DNA from: Chondromyces crocatus
GTDB taxonomy: Bacteria; Myxococcota_A; Polyangia; Polyangiales; Polyangiaceae
NCBI RefSeq assembly: GCF_001189295.1
Contig: NZ_CP012159.1
Location: 1,502,001 to 1,566,000, forward strand
Length of the DNA stretch: 64,000 bases
Direction: 5' to 3'
The notes under the pieces are model-generated. The model was not told the origin of the DNA, did no database searches, and saw nothing but the letters and a program-made list of their open reading frames with translations. Shown piece by piece: positions 24,980 to 36,091 of the stretch. The position numbers were made by a program, and so were the translations under genes. Within the stretch, counting starts at the first letter, position 1. Every line of letters starts with the position of its first letter.

Positions 24980-25867
24980 GGGGATCGGGGTGTGCTCGAT
25001 GCGTTCGTCCAGGTGATCGAGGAGATCCTGGATGGGCGCGAGGTGCTCCGAGGTGACCTCGATGAAGCCCTCGGCCCCGAGCAGCGCCGTCGCGGCGACG
25101 CGTAGTTCGTCCGATGGATGGAGGAGCGCCGTCTGGACGGCGCGGATCTTCTCGACGGGGGTGCGCACCGTGGCGGCGATCATGTCGCTGGGGATGGGGC
25201 CCGCGGTGGCGAGCATGCGCACGGGGACGTCACCCCAGCCTGCGCGTCGAGGGCGGCTGCGACGGGGGTCGAGGTGGACGAAGGAGGCGCCGACGTCGGC
25301 TGCGCCTTCGAGGACGGCTTTGCCCACGGCGGCGTGCGAGCCGTAGAAGGTCTCGCTCGCGAACAGGCGGTTCAGGTCGATGCCGCGCTGGCGCAGTGAG
25401 GCGCGGATGACGAGGTAGCCAGCGGCGCTGCTCTGATCGACCCAGGCGGCGTGGGCGCCGCGGAGCTGCGCGAGGTCGCGGATGCGCGAGCTGGGATGGG
25501 TGAACAGTGCGGTGGCGTAGAACGCCGTCCCTCCGCGCATGGGCAGCGCGATGGGGATCGCGCGGCCTCGTGCGGTGGCCCGGAGGGCGATGATCGGTGG
25601 CAACCACGCGATGTCCACGTCGCCGGCGTAGAGCGCGTCGATGAGGTCTCCGTAGTCGGCCAGGTCGTGCATGACGACCGGGTAGCCAGCGGTCTTGCCG
25701 AGGGCGGCGCAGAACCGGTCGAGTGCCGGTCCTGGCTGTGGTGTCCAGCGAGCGCCAGGTGGTTGTCGTTCCGTGGTGGAGAGGACGACGCTGGAGGGGC
25801 CTGCAGCGTCTTCGGGGGCTGGGGCGACTCCGAGCCGGATATCCAGCCGTACCGTGGTTCTGTTCAT
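24968..25867 (-). CDS. PhnD-like periplasmic-binding-fold protein without signal peptide
   Basis: 299 residues from ATG 25867. The fold matches PhnD-type phosphonate/phosphate binding proteins: a first strand (VRLDIRLGVAP), GDVDIAWLPPIIAL, a hinge with WVDQSSAAGYLVIRASLRQR, ASETFYGSHAAVGKAVLEG, and AATAGPIPSD-like IPSDMIAA. The N-terminus is MNRTTVRLDIRLG, with no secretion signal or lipobox, and no permease or ATPase gene is next to it. It may be a cytoplasmic ligand sensor or a transporter component encoded apart. The ligand is unknown. Confidence 0.8.
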   Translation of the reverse strand: MNRTTVRLDIRLGVAPAPEDAAGPSSVVLSTTERQPPGARWTPQPGPALDRFCAALGKTAGYPVVMHDLADYGDLIDALYAGDVDIAWLPPIIALRATARGRAIPIALPMRGGTAFYATALFTHPSSRIRDLAQLRGAHAAWVDQSSAAGYLVIRASLRQRGIDLNRLFASETFYGSHAAVGKAVLEGAADVGASFVHLDPRRSRPRRAGWGDVPVRMLATAGPIPSDMIAATVRTPVEKIRAVQTALLHPSDELRVAATALLGAEGFIEVTSEHLAPIQDLLDHLDERIEHTPIPGRG

Positions 25868-26006
25868 GGGTCCGGCTCCGGTCGCCGGCGGTGCAAGATT
25901 GCGCGCGACCCCGCTCCGGTCAAGCCGTCACGGGGGAGCGCTGATCGTCGAGTTTCGTCGTTCGTGGAACTGATCGTGCGGGTCGGGGAGGCTCGGTCGG
26001 GGAGGC

Positions 26007-27011
26007 TCAGGCGGTGACGCCCGGCTGGATGCCGTTGAGCGCCATCAGCCGCGAGCGCTCGGCGTCTTTGTTGAGGCCCTGGTAGCGAGCGTCGAGCTTG
26101 GTGACGTCGAGCTTCAGGATGCGGCCGTAGAGGTGGAAGGCGATGGCGAGCACGCCAGGGTAACACTCCGCCTTCACCCGCTCCTCGTAGTACGGGTACG
26201 CCGCTTCGTGGAAGCTGCGCAGGTTGTAGAAGGGGATGCCGGGGTACTTGTGGTGCTCGTTGTGGTAGCTGACGTTGTTCCAGAGGAAGTTGAAGAAGTG
26301 CGCGCTCGTGCCGTAGGTGCGTGAGCTGTAGGCGTCGTCGTCGTGAGGGAGCATCTCGTAGTGCTCGATCATCGACGTGAGGCTGGCGAGCGCGGCGCCG
26401 AAGAGGAACGGCACGCCGTAGAAGAAGACGAAGACCTGGAGCGGCAGCAGGTAGAAGGCGGTGGCGATGATGGCCCACCAGCCGACCAGCTCGAGGACCA
26501 TCTGCACGCGCTGCCACGCGCTGAGACGCTTCACGTACCGCGACATCTGGGTCGCGAAGTAGATGGGGTACGCGAACGAGTAGACGACCAGCAGGAGGAT
26601 CTTCGCGAGCAGCGGGTTGCGCGTGTAGTCCGTGACGACGAAGTTGTCGACGTCAGGGTAGCTGTTCGTGATGCGGTGATGGTGCAGGTGGTAGTTGCGG
26701 TAGAGCGTGACGCTCATGCCGCTCGGCGCCCAGCAGACCAGCGCGATGAGGTACGAGAGGCGCTTCGAGCGGGCGCAGTTGCCATGGACCGCGTCGTGCG
26801 CGATGGCGCCGAGACCGCGGATCAGGTTGGCGATGAAGAACCCGATCAGGAGGCCGATGGGGATGGCGAAGGCGTGATCCCGCGTTGCATAGAGGACCCA
26901 CGTCGCCGCACCCCAGAGTGCGAAGTGAAGCGGGATCTTCAGCAGATGCAGGGGCTTTCTCTCGTAAGCTCGACGCAACAGCTCCTGCGGTACCGCTTCC
27001 ATTCCGGCCAT
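26007..27011 (-). CDS. Membrane fatty acid desaturase
   Basis: 334 residues from ATG 27011 (or ATG 27002). A di-iron membrane desaturase with the three His boxes: HDAVH (72-76), HLHHH (108-112) and HNEHH (250-254). Hydrophobic helices surround them (ALWGAATWVL, IPIGLLIGFF, VFVFFYGVPFLFGAAL). Expected to introduce a double bond in acyl chains, or hydroxylate a related lipid, at the inner membrane; substrate cannot be read. The reading frame continues upstream of the chosen start, into the 160-bp region divergent with fumC, where it loses family character. Confidence 0.9.
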   Translation of the reverse strand: MAGMEAVPQELLRRAYERKPLHLLKIPLHFALWGAATWVLYATRDHAFAIPIGLLIGFFIANLIRGLGAIAHDAVHGNCARSKRLSYLIALVCWAPSGMSVTLYRNYHLHHHRITNSYPDVDNFVVTDYTRNPLLAKILLLVVYSFAYPIYFATQMSRYVKRLSAWQRVQMVLELVGWWAIIATAFYLLPLQVFVFFYGVPFLFGAALASLTSMIEHYEMLPHDDDAYSSRTYGTSAHFFNFLWNNVSYHNEHHKYPGIPFYNLRSFHEAAYPYYEERVKAECYPGVLAIAFHLYGRILKLDVTKLDARYQGLNKDAERSRLMALNGIQPGVTA

Positions 27012-27171
27012 GATTCGGCTCCTTACGACGGCGCTCCCCCAGCGCGGGGCGGAACTTCTCAAATGCGCCCCGAGAAGACAAGAATGGACCGGCGCTTCAG
27101 CAAGGTCGTGAGCGCGAATCGAACTACGCAGCCGCCTTGAGGCGGCGCCCGTTTGCCGGTAGACCCCACGG

Positions 27172-28560
27172 ATGCCGACCCGGACCGAGACCGACAGCTT
27201 TGGGCCGATCGAGGTGGACGACGGGAAGTACTGGGGCGCCCAGACGCAGCGCTCGTTGCAGAACTTCCCCATCGGGCGTGAGCGATTTCCCCGCGAGATG
27301 GTGGCCGCGCTGGGCCTCGTCAAGAAGGCGGCGGCGATGGTCAACCACGACCTCGGGCTTCTGCCCGAAGTGAAGTTGAACCTCATCGTCGCGGCGGCGG
27401 ACGAGGTGATCTCGGGGCAGCTCGACGACCACTTTCCGCTCGTCGTCTGGCAGACCGGCAGCGGCACGCAGACGAACATGAATGTCAACGAGGTGATCGC
27501 GAACCGTGCGATCGAGCTGGCGGGTGGTGTGAAGGGGTCGAAGAAGCCGGTCCACCCGAACGATGACGTGAACCGGTCGCAGAGTTCGAACGACGTCTTC
27601 CCGACGGCGATGCACGTGGCCGCCGCGCTCCAGGTCGAGGATCACCTTCTGCCCGCGGCGCGTGTGCTTCGAGCGACGCTCGCCGAGAAGAGTGAGGCGT
27701 TTCGCGATGTGGTGAAGATCGGTCGGACGCACCTGCAGGATGCGACGCCGCTGACGCTGGGGCAGGAGTTCTCGGGCTGGGTGGCGCAGCTCGATGCTTG
27801 CATCGCGGGGGTGGAGCGCGCGCTGCCCGGGCTTCACGAGCTGGCGCTCGGTGGGACGGCGGTGGGGACGGGGCTCAATGCGCATCCGGAGTACGCGGTG
27901 CGCGTGGCGGCGCAGATCGCGACGCTGTCCGGTCGAGGTTTCGTGACGGCGCCGAACAAGTTCCAGGCGCTCGCATCGCACGATGCGCTGCTCCTCGCGC
28001 ATGGTGCGCTCCGGACCCTCGCCGCGAGCTTGATGAAGATCGCCAATGATGTCCGGTGGCTCGCGAGTGGTCCGCGCTGTGGGCTCGGGGAGCTCATGCT
28101 GCCTGAGAACGAACCGGGCAGCTCCATCATGCCGGGCAAGGTGAACCCGACGCAGTGCGAGGCGATGATCATGGTCTGCTGCCAGGTGCTCGGGAACGAT
28201 GTCGCGGTGGGGATCGGTGGCGCGAGCGGAAACCTGGAGCTGAACGTGCTGAAGCCGGTGATCATCCACAACGTGTTGCAGTCCATCCGGCTGCTGGCGG
28301 ACGCGATGCTGTCCTTCGAAGAGCGGTGCGCTCGTGGGATCGAGCCGGATCTGGATCGCATCGCGCGCGGGGTGCGGGAGAGCTTGATGCTGGTGACGGC
28401 GCTGACGCCGAAGACGGGGTACGACGCGGCGGCGAAGATCGCGCGCAAGGCGCACACCGACAGGATCACGCTGCGCGAGGCGGCCATCGCGCTCGGGATC
28501 CTCTCGGGAGAGGAGTTCGACGCGATCGTGAGGCCGGAGGATATGATCGGGCCCGGATAG
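27172..28560 (+). CDS. fumC: Fumarate hydratase, class II
   Basis: 462 residues, the normal length. Interconverts fumarate and malate in the TCA cycle; iron-independent homotetramer. Motifs: [49 protein letters not shown] and the signature [15 protein letters not shown] (about 316-330). The C-terminus [14 protein letters not shown] is also typical of FumC rather than aspartase. ppgK starts 16 bp downstream, so the two form a small operon. sucCD, encoding the preceding TCA enzyme, lies nearby on the other strand. Confidence 0.97.
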   Translation: MPTRTETDSFGPIEVDDGKYWGAQTQRSLQNFPIGRERFPREMVAALGLVKKAAAMVNHDLGLLPEVKLNLIVAAADEVISGQLDDHFPLVVWQTGSGTQTNMNVNEVIANRAIELAGGVKGSKKPVHPNDDVNRSQSSNDVFPTAMHVAAALQVEDHLLPAARVLRATLAEKSEAFRDVVKIGRTHLQDATPLTLGQEFSGWVAQLDACIAGVERALPGLHELALGGTAVGTGLNAHPEYAVRVAAQIATLSGRGFVTAPNKFQALASHDALLLAHGALRTLAASLMKIANDVRWLASGPRCGLGELMLPENEPGSSIMPGKVNPTQCEAMIMVCCQVLGNDVAVGIGGASGNLELNVLKPVIIHNVLQSIRLLADAMLSFEERCARGIEPDLDRIARGVRESLMLVTALTPKTGYDAAAKIARKAHTDRITLREAAIALGILSGEEFDAIVRPEDMIGPG

Positions 28561-28576
28561 CGAGCTCGGAGAGGCT

Positions 28577-29266
28577 ATGCGGACACTCTGTATCGATGTC
28601 GGTGGGTCGGGCATCAAGGGAATCGTTGTCGACGCGACGGGAGGGCCGCTCACGGAGCGGCTGCGGTTGCCGACGCCGCGACCTGCGACGCCGGAGGCCG
28701 TGCTGCGGGTCCTGTCGGACGTGATCAAGTCGCAGGGGGATTTCGAGCGGGTGTCGATCGGGTTCCCGGGGGTGGTGGTGGATGGGGTGATCCACACGGC
28801 CTTCAACCTGGATCACGCGGCGTGGAGCGGGTTTCCGCTGGGCCAGGAGGTCGCGAAGCGCGTGGGGCGGCCGGTGCGCGTGGCCAACGATGCCGACATC
28901 CAGGGGCTCGACGTCATCCAGGGGCAGGGGCTGGAGATGTTGATCACGCTCGGGACCGGGATGGGGGCGGCGCTCTACATCGAGGGCAAACTGGTCCCCA
29001 ACCTGGAGCTCGGGCATCACCCGTTCCGGAAAGGGAAGACGTACGAAGAGCGGGTCTGCAATGCGGAGCGCAAGCGCATCGGGCACGCGCGGTGGAACAA
29101 GCGGGTGCGTCAGGTGATCGCCCAGCTGGAACCGATCTTCAATTACCGGCGCCTGTACGTGGGGGGTGGAAACGCGCGCCATGTGGATCCGGACGGGCTC
29201 CCGGAGCATGTGGTCGTGATCGACAACATGGCCGGGCTGCTCGGCGGGACGAAGCTCTGGGACTGA
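28577..29266 (+). CDS. ppgK: Polyphosphate glucokinase-like ROK kinase
   Basis: 229 residues. Phosphorylates glucose using polyphosphate and/or ATP. The phosphate loop CIDVGGSGIKG (5-15), the FPGVVVDGVIHTAFNLD segment, the catalytic NDADIQG and LGTGMGAAL are all in the order of actinobacterial PPGK. The family-specific C-terminal half is present too (TYEERVCNAERKRIG, then LYVGGGNA). It is somewhat shorter than the mycobacterial enzyme (about 265). GGAGAGG lies just before ATG 28577. The position behind fumC suggests shared central-carbon control. Confidence 0.88.
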   Translation: MRTLCIDVGGSGIKGIVVDATGGPLTERLRLPTPRPATPEAVLRVLSDVIKSQGDFERVSIGFPGVVVDGVIHTAFNLDHAAWSGFPLGQEVAKRVGRPVRVANDADIQGLDVIQGQGLEMLITLGTGMGAALYIEGKLVPNLELGHHPFRKGKTYEERVCNAERKRIGHARWNKRVRQVIAQLEPIFNYRRLYVGGGNARHVDPDGLPEHVVVIDNMAGLLGGTKLWD

Positions 29267-29281
29267 GCGGGGGCCGTCGGG

Positions 29282-29788
29282 TCAGGGAGGGGGGAGGGGG
29301 AAGCGCACGCCGAGGCCGGGGAGCACGCCGGTGTCCCACCGGCCGAAGGTGGTGCTCCGCTCTCGGAACACGACTGGCTCGGCGAACACGCGCACGGTTC
29401 GCCAGTGATGCAGGGTCGTGGTGTTGGGCTCGGGGACCTGCGCGGGGGCGCCGGGCTCACCGGGATTCGCCTGCGCCTCGGGTGAGGGCTCCCGTGCTGG
29501 TTCCTCCTGCGGAGGCACCGCTGCGGCGGCTTGCTGGGCGGCGCTGAGTTGTTGCCGCACGTCCTCTACGACCTCGACCCAGTCGCGGCCGAGCTGTCTG
29601 GGGGGGATCCCTTCGAGGACCGAGTCGCCTTGGAGCTTGACGCGTTGCTCGCTGGGGACCGTTGCCGCTGGAGCTGCTGGTTTGGTGGGACCCACCAGCG
29701 TCTTTTCCGTCTGCGCAGCGGCCATTCCGGCACCTGCAAGTGCCGCTGCGAAGAGCGCCAGACCGAGTGTCCTGCTCGCACCTACCAT
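29282..29788 (-). CDS. Secreted Pro/Ala-rich protein of unknown function
   Basis: 168 residues from ATG 29788, which has a perfect GGAGG seven bases upstream; this decides the start although the frame is open further. A Sec signal (LGLALFAAALAGAGMAAAQ) ends near residue 25. The mature part has an ordered segment (LQGDSVLEGIPPRQLGRDWV, then EVVEDVRQQL), a low-complexity Pro/Glu/Ala stretch and a C-terminal beta-like part (VRVFAEPVVFRERSTTFGRW). No family recognised. It converges with ppgK (15 bp). Confidence 0.72.
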   Translation of the reverse strand: MVGASRTLGLALFAAALAGAGMAAAQTEKTLVGPTKPAAPAATVPSEQRVKLQGDSVLEGIPPRQLGRDWVEVVEDVRQQLSAAQQAAAAVPPQEEPAREPSPEAQANPGEPGAPAQVPEPNTTTLHHWRTVRVFAEPVVFRERSTTFGRWDTGVLPGLGVRFPLPPP

Positions 29789-30022
29789 GCGCCTACCTCC
29801 TTTTCGAGCGCCCGCAGGCGCACGGGTGAGACCCAGTTCGTGGAGGCTGGCAGCCCGGACCATGCCGGTTGCCAAGCCCAGTCGAGGTGGGCGGTGACCC
29901 ACTACGGCCGGGCTACAACTAGAATAGGCTGGAAGTCGGCCAGGGGAAGGGGAGCTTCCGGCCTGAGCGTCGAAAAGACATGGCCGGATGCGTCCGTGAA
30001 GGAAGGGAGCGACCGTGCGCGA

Positions 30023-30904
30023 TCAGCCGCGCGCGGCCATGGCCTTCTGCAAGGTGACACCCATCTCGGCAGGGCTCGGCGAGACGAGCACGCCAGCGGC
30101 TTCGAGGGCCGCGGTCTTCTCGGCCGCCGTGCCCTGGCCACCCGCGATGATCGCGCCGGCGTGTCCCATGCGCTTGCCGGGCGGTGCGGTGCGGCCCGCG
30201 ATGAAGCCGGCCACGGGCTTCTTCATGTTGTTCTTGATCCACTCGGCGGCGCGCTGCTCTGCGGTCCCGCCGATCTCGCCGATCAGGATGACGCCGTGCG
30301 TCTCGGGATCCTCGTTGTAGAGCTTGAGGACGTCGATGAAGTCGAGGCCCGCGACGGGATCGCCGCCGATGCCGACGCAGGTGGACTGTCCGATGCCGAG
30401 GGCGGAGAGCTGCCCGACGGCCTCGTAGGTCAAGGTGCCCGATCGCGAGACGACGCCGATGTTGCCCTTCTTGTGGATGTGGCCCGGCATGATGCCGATC
30501 TTGCACTCGCCCGGCGTGATGACGCCTGGACAGTTCGGGCCGACGAGGATGGTGGACTTGCCCTCGAGGAAGCGGCGGATCTTCACCATGTCGAGGACCG
30601 GGACGCCCTCGGTGATGCAGATGACGACGCGGCAGCCAGCTTCGGCGGCCTCGGCGATCGCGTCGGCGGCGCCGGGAGGCGGGACGAAGATGCAGGAGAC
30701 ATCCGCCCCTTCGCTGCGCACGGCCTGCGCGACCGTGTCGTAGATCGGGACCTTGTCTTCGAAGCGCTGCCCTCCGCGGCCAGGGACGACGCCCGCGACC
30801 ACCTTGGTGCCGTACTCGATGCAGGCCCGGGCGTGCTGCGAGCCGAAGGCGCCCGTGATGCCCTGGAAAACGACCCGCGTGTCCTTGTTGACGAGGATGC
30901 TCAT
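30023..30904 (-). CDS. sucD: Succinyl-CoA synthetase, alpha subunit
   Basis: 293 residues. With SucC it converts succinyl-CoA to succinate with substrate-level phosphorylation. The CoA-binding Rossmann domain begins [27 protein letters not shown]-like [20 protein letters not shown] and the phosphohistidine region [17 protein letters not shown] are present. AGGAGAA lies upstream of ATG 30904. It follows sucC by 21 bp. Confidence 0.97.
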   Translation of the reverse strand: MSILVNKDTRVVFQGITGAFGSQHARACIEYGTKVVAGVVPGRGGQRFEDKVPIYDTVAQAVRSEGADVSCIFVPPPGAADAIAEAAEAGCRVVICITEGVPVLDMVKIRRFLEGKSTILVGPNCPGVITPGECKIGIMPGHIHKKGNIGVVSRSGTLTYEAVGQLSALGIGQSTCVGIGGDPVAGLDFIDVLKLYNEDPETHGVILIGEIGGTAEQRAAEWIKNNMKKPVAGFIAGRTAPPGKRMGHAGAIIAGGQGTAAEKTAALEAAGVLVSPSPAEMGVTLQKAMAARG

Positions 30905-30925
30905 CGCTGACTCATTCTCCTGATC

Positions 30926-32116
30926 TCAAGCCTTCGCCGCGCGGGTCGCGGCCACGATCTTCTGAGCACCGTCGGACATCGACGACGCAGACTGGATGGC
31001 GAGGCCACTCTCGTCGAGCATCTTGCGGCCCAGCTCGACGTTCGTACCCTCGAGCCGCACGACCAGCGGGACCTTGAGCCCCAGCTCCTTGGTGGCCGCG
31101 ATGATGCCGCCCGCCACGACGTCGCAGCGCATGATCCCGCCGAAGATGTTCACGAAGATGCCGCGAACGTCCTTGCTGCTGAGGATCATCTGGAACGCCT
31201 TGCTCACCTGCTCCTGCGTGGCGCCGCCGCCGACGTCGAGGAAGTTCGCGGGGCGACCGCCGTAGTGCAGGATGATGTCCATGGTCGCCATGGCGAGGCC
31301 GGCGCCGTTCACCAGGCAGCCGATGTCGCCTTCCAGCGAGACATAGGAGAGGCCGGCCTTCTTGGCCTCCAGCTCGACGGGATCTTCCTCGTCGGGATCC
31401 TGCAGGCTGTCCCACTCGGGATGACGGAACGAGGCGTTGTCGTCGAAGGTGATCTTCGCGTCGAGCGCGACGATGTCACCGGACTTGGTGACGACGAGCG
31501 GGTTGATCTCGAGCAGCGAGCAGTCCTCGCCGACGAAGGCCGTGTAGAGCGACGTCATGAGCTTGTGGAACTTGCGCTGCAGCTCCTTGGCTCCGAGGTC
31601 GAGCGCGAACGCGAGCTGTCGGATCTGGAAGCCGGAGAGGCCGAGGACCGGGTCGACGTGGATCCGGATGATCTTCTCGGGGGTGCTGTGCGCGACCTCC
31701 TCGATGTCCATGCCGCCAGCGGTGGAGGCGATGATCGCGATCCGGCGGAGATCGCGATCGACCAGCAGGGCGAGGTAAAGCTCGCGGTCGATGTCGAGCC
31801 CTTGCTCGATGTAGAGCCGCCGGACCTTCTGCCCCTCGGGGCCGGTCTGCGGCGTGATGAGCTGCATGCCCAGGATTTTCTCTGCGAGCGTTGTGGCCTC
31901 TGCGGCACCGCCGCGCGCGACCTTGACGCCGCCGCCCTTGCCGCGACCTCCTGCGTGGACCTGCGCCTTCACGACGACCGTGGAGTTGCCTGTCTCCGCG
32001 ATGAGCCGCTCCGCGATGGGTCCCACGTCGCCGACGTTGAACGCGGCCTCGCCCTTCGGCACGGGGACGCCGTATCGGGCGAAGATCTGCTTGCCTTGAT
32101 ACTCGTGGATTTTCAT
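30926..32116 (-). CDS. sucC: Succinyl-CoA synthetase, beta subunit
   Basis: 396 residues from ATG 32116 ([20 protein letters not shown], the classical SucC N-terminus). ATP-grasp domain with [37 protein letters not shown] and [14 protein letters not shown], then [13 protein letters not shown] and [13 protein letters not shown] in the CoA-ligase half. All family blocks are intact. Encodes the nucleotide- and substrate-binding subunit; promoter must lie between 32117 and the FGE-fold gene starting at 32175 on the other strand. Confidence 0.97.
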   Translation of the reverse strand: MKIHEYQGKQIFARYGVPVPKGEAAFNVGDVGPIAERLIAETGNSTVVVKAQVHAGGRGKGGGVKVARGGAAEATTLAEKILGMQLITPQTGPEGQKVRRLYIEQGLDIDRELYLALLVDRDLRRIAIIASTAGGMDIEEVAHSTPEKIIRIHVDPVLGLSGFQIRQLAFALDLGAKELQRKFHKLMTSLYTAFVGEDCSLLEINPLVVTKSGDIVALDAKITFDDNASFRHPEWDSLQDPDEEDPVELEAKKAGLSYVSLEGDIGCLVNGAGLAMATMDIILHYGGRPANFLDVGGGATQEQVSKAFQMILSSKDVRGIFVNIFGGIMRCDVVAGGIIAATKELGLKVPLVVRLEGTNVELGRKMLDESGLAIQSASSMSDGAQKIVAATRAAKA

Positions 32117-32174
32117 GAGAGAGGGCGCGACGCTAGCACAGTCGAGGTGCCCGCAGGGCAGGAGGAACGGCCGC

Positions 32175-33233
32175 GTGACGAGATCGACACTGGCCCGTGT
32201 TCGGCGGCGGGCTGCTGAGGGCGCGAGCTGGTGCGGGCGCGTGCGATGGTGGAGTTCCTCTGTCTTTGCCGGGCTCGCGCGCACCTGCATGGCAATCGCC
32301 GCCCTCGCTCCCCTCGCTCATTGCGGTGGCGCGCCAGAGCCCCATCCGCCGGCGGTTGGGGCCGCTTCGACGGTTCGTGACGAGACGGCCGCTCGTCGTG
32401 TCGCGCCACCTGAGGCCACGGCCTCGGCGCCGGTGCCGGTGCCGGTGCCGGTGGAAGAGGCATCTGAGGCTCTGCCGCAGGCGCCGTCGATGTGCCCGGA
32501 GGGGATGGTCTTCATCGACACGATGACCTGTCCGAAGGTCCAGCTCGAGTGCGTGAAGCAGGAGTACAACAAGGCCAACCGGATCACGATCTGCCACGAG
32601 TTCGCGCCTGGTCAGGTGTGTCTCGAGAGGCCGAGGCGGCAACGTTTCTGCATCGATCGGTACGAGTACCCCAACCAGGAAGGGGGACATCCGCCGGTGA
32701 TGGTGAGCGCGTACGACGCGGTGGATGCCTGCGCTGCTCTCGGGAAGCGACTCTGCTGGGAGAGTGAGTGGGTCGCGGCGTGCGAGGGGCCAGAGAAGCT
32801 ACCCTTTCCTTACGGGCTCAAGCGCGACCCGGCGCAGTGCAACATCGACAACCCGTGGCGTGAGCCGAGCCTCGCCAGGATTTACGCGACCGATCCTGCC
32901 ATCCGCGGCCCCGAGCTCCTTCGGCTGGACCAGAGCGTGCCGAGTGGTGCGAAGAAGGGCTGCGTGAGCGGCTTCGGTGTTCACGATCTGACCGGCAATC
33001 TCGACGAGTGGGTTCACGCCGAAGAGCCTCGAGGTCGATCGCGGTGGGCGGGACTGAAGGGGGGCGCTTGGGGTCACGTGCGCAACGCCTGCCGGCCGAT
33101 GACGACCAGCCACGCGCCGGAGTTCACCTACTACTTCATCTCGTTCCGCTGCTGTGCGGACGCCGCGCCCGATACGGAGACGACCACGGGGCCGACTCCC
33201 TGGGTGCCGCCTCCGCAGGCTGGGCGCCGTTAG
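32175..33233 (+). CDS. Second FGE-fold (SUMF1-like) lipoprotein
   Basis: 352 residues from GTG 32175, chosen because GGAGG lies at 32161-32165; GTG 32241 is an alternative giving a more usual signal length. Lipobox LAHC (Cys50), a Pro/Ala-rich linker with PVPVPVPV, then the domain: [77 protein letters not shown] and FRCC. As in its paralogue at 23257-24327, only the second active-site Cys position is kept (Cys306); the first is His. It is probably a structural or ligand-binding FGE-fold protein on the cell surface. Confidence 0.87.
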   Translation: MTRSTLARVRRRAAEGASWCGRVRWWSSSVFAGLARTCMAIAALAPLAHCGGAPEPHPPAVGAASTVRDETAARRVAPPEATASAPVPVPVPVEEASEALPQAPSMCPEGMVFIDTMTCPKVQLECVKQEYNKANRITICHEFAPGQVCLERPRRQRFCIDRYEYPNQEGGHPPVMVSAYDAVDACAALGKRLCWESEWVAACEGPEKLPFPYGLKRDPAQCNIDNPWREPSLARIYATDPAIRGPELLRLDQSVPSGAKKGCVSGFGVHDLTGNLDEWVHAEEPRGRSRWAGLKGGAWGHVRNACRPMTTSHAPEFTYYFISFRCCADAAPDTETTTGPTPWVPPPQAGRR

Positions 33234-33306
33234 CTGACGGGCGTTTCGTCATCAGGGTGGGCGCTGCGGGAGTGCAGCACCCATCCGTCGAGGGAGCGTT
33301 GAGGGA

Positions 33307-34590
33307 TCAGCGGTAGCGCGTCGCCATGGAGCGACCCGCGCTTTGCCCGAACGGGCTCGCCGTGGACAGCGGGCGGGGACGTCGAGCAGCCGTTGCCGCC
33401 GCTCTGGCACGGCGGGCTGCCTCCGCGGGGGTCTCGGCCGCCTCTTCGCCCTCTTCCTCATAACGAGCGCTGTAGGGCGGCGGTTCGGGTCGTGCAAAGC
33501 TCACGCCCGTGTAAAGGCCCGGCACGGTGCCGAAGTTGTAGCGAGAGACCTTTGCTTCCAGGCCGACTTTGAAGCCGTCGAAGATCGCCGCGGAGACTCC
33601 CGCGCTGGCCACGATATCGGGGACGATTCCGTCGTAGGCTGGGTAATACCCCCAGAGGGACCGATTGTCGGGATCGATCGCGCCATGGATGCGGAACATC
33701 GGGTGGATCGGCTCGGAGGGCAGTACGTTGAGCGTCACTCCGGTGATCAGGTTGAAATAGTACTTGTCCAGCGTGGCTTCCTCGAACGAGCCGATGAGGG
33801 AAGGCGCGGCCTCGATGTCGATGGTCAGGTACTCGTGGGGATAGAATTCGAGATTGATGTTGAAGCCGTAGAACTTCAGATTGGGCATCGCCGAGAAGCC
33901 CGACCAGGTGGAAAAGTGCTCCTGGAGGGTCGTGATGCCAAAGCCGGCCTTCATTCCAGCCCAGGCTTCGATCTCGTTGACGCCATCCCCATCGAAGTCG
34001 TGCGGGAAACAGTCGGCCCAATCGAGATCGCAGCCGCCGAATGCGAAGATCTCGTAGCCATTATCGAATGCCCACGCCAGCTCCAGCCCAACTGTCCGGC
34101 CTGGTGTGACGTTGTAATTGAGGGATCGGGTGGGAAATGGGTTGACCCAGGGGTCCCAGTCTTCCAGGCCGATCATGCTGGTGACGATGCCACCGCGGAT
34201 CCGCAGCTTGTCGAGGCTGTACTGGACCATTGCCCATTCGGGAGGTCCAATCTTGAAGCCTGGCTCGAGTTCAGACCAAGGGGGTGAACTCCAGAAGCCG
34301 CCGAGTGGCTTGATCGAGTCATTCGATGCAAGCTGCACATCGAAGTCCACCCGGACATACCAGGGCCCACTTTCCATCCGAAAAGCGATCTCGGCTTGAG
34401 CGTGCGCCGAGAAGCTTTCAGGGCCGGTACCCGTGGGGTAGCGTTCCGCCGCTACCAGCATGGAAGAGCCGCCGCCGAGCCAGAAATCGATGTCGGCAGG
34501 CATTGCATGTGCGAGGGGTAGCAGTGCGAACCTCCTTCGCCATGCAGGGTAGGCAAACCAGCGCCTGCCGAGCAAGGGAAATGACCCCAT
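33307..34590 (-). CDS. Outer-membrane beta-barrel (porin-like) protein
   Basis: 427 residues from ATG 34590; the start is uncertain as no good ribosome site is seen. A signal-like segment ends near LPLAHAMPA. The mature chain has many alternating aromatic/polar strands (PWYVRVDFDVQLAS, VGLELAWAFDNGYEIFAFGG, LKFYGFNINLEFYPHEYLTI) typical of a barrel. A DFDGDGVNEIE loop resembles a calcium-binding EF-hand loop. The last strand-like piece (GLYTGVSF) is followed by an unusual ~75-residue Glu/Ala/Arg tail, odd for a barrel, which normally ends at the aromatic residue. I cannot assign the substrate. It lies 150 bp downstream of murA on the same strand. Confidence 0.75.
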   Translation of the reverse strand: MGSFPLLGRRWFAYPAWRRRFALLPLAHAMPADIDFWLGGGSSMLVAAERYPTGTGPESFSAHAQAEIAFRMESGPWYVRVDFDVQLASNDSIKPLGGFWSSPPWSELEPGFKIGPPEWAMVQYSLDKLRIRGGIVTSMIGLEDWDPWVNPFPTRSLNYNVTPGRTVGLELAWAFDNGYEIFAFGGCDLDWADCFPHDFDGDGVNEIEAWAGMKAGFGITTLQEHFSTWSGFSAMPNLKFYGFNINLEFYPHEYLTIDIEAAPSLIGSFEEATLDKYYFNLITGVTLNVLPSEPIHPMFRIHGAIDPDNRSLWGYYPAYDGIVPDIVASAGVSAAIFDGFKVGLEAKVSRYNFGTVPGLYTGVSFARPEPPPYSARYEEEGEEAAETPAEAARRARAAATAARRPRPLSTASPFGQSAGRSMATRYR

Positions 34591-34740
34591 TTGCGTGCTC
34601 GACGGTTCGAGTGAGATGCGATGTAAGCTTAAGCAGTCTCTGCACAGCAACGAGCAGCGCCGCTGCTTTGTTCAATTCTATGCTGCGCGCTGAATTTGCC
34701 GACGGCAGGCCACGTTCGTCGAATTGACGTAGCCCGACGT

Positions 34741-36009
<1,269 letters not shown>

Positions 36010-36091
36010 GAGAGCCGCTATGTCATAGCTGGCCCGAAAAGGCACGTTTTGGGCGCTCCTTCGCGGAACGTGTACTACGCTGCGCTGGCGC

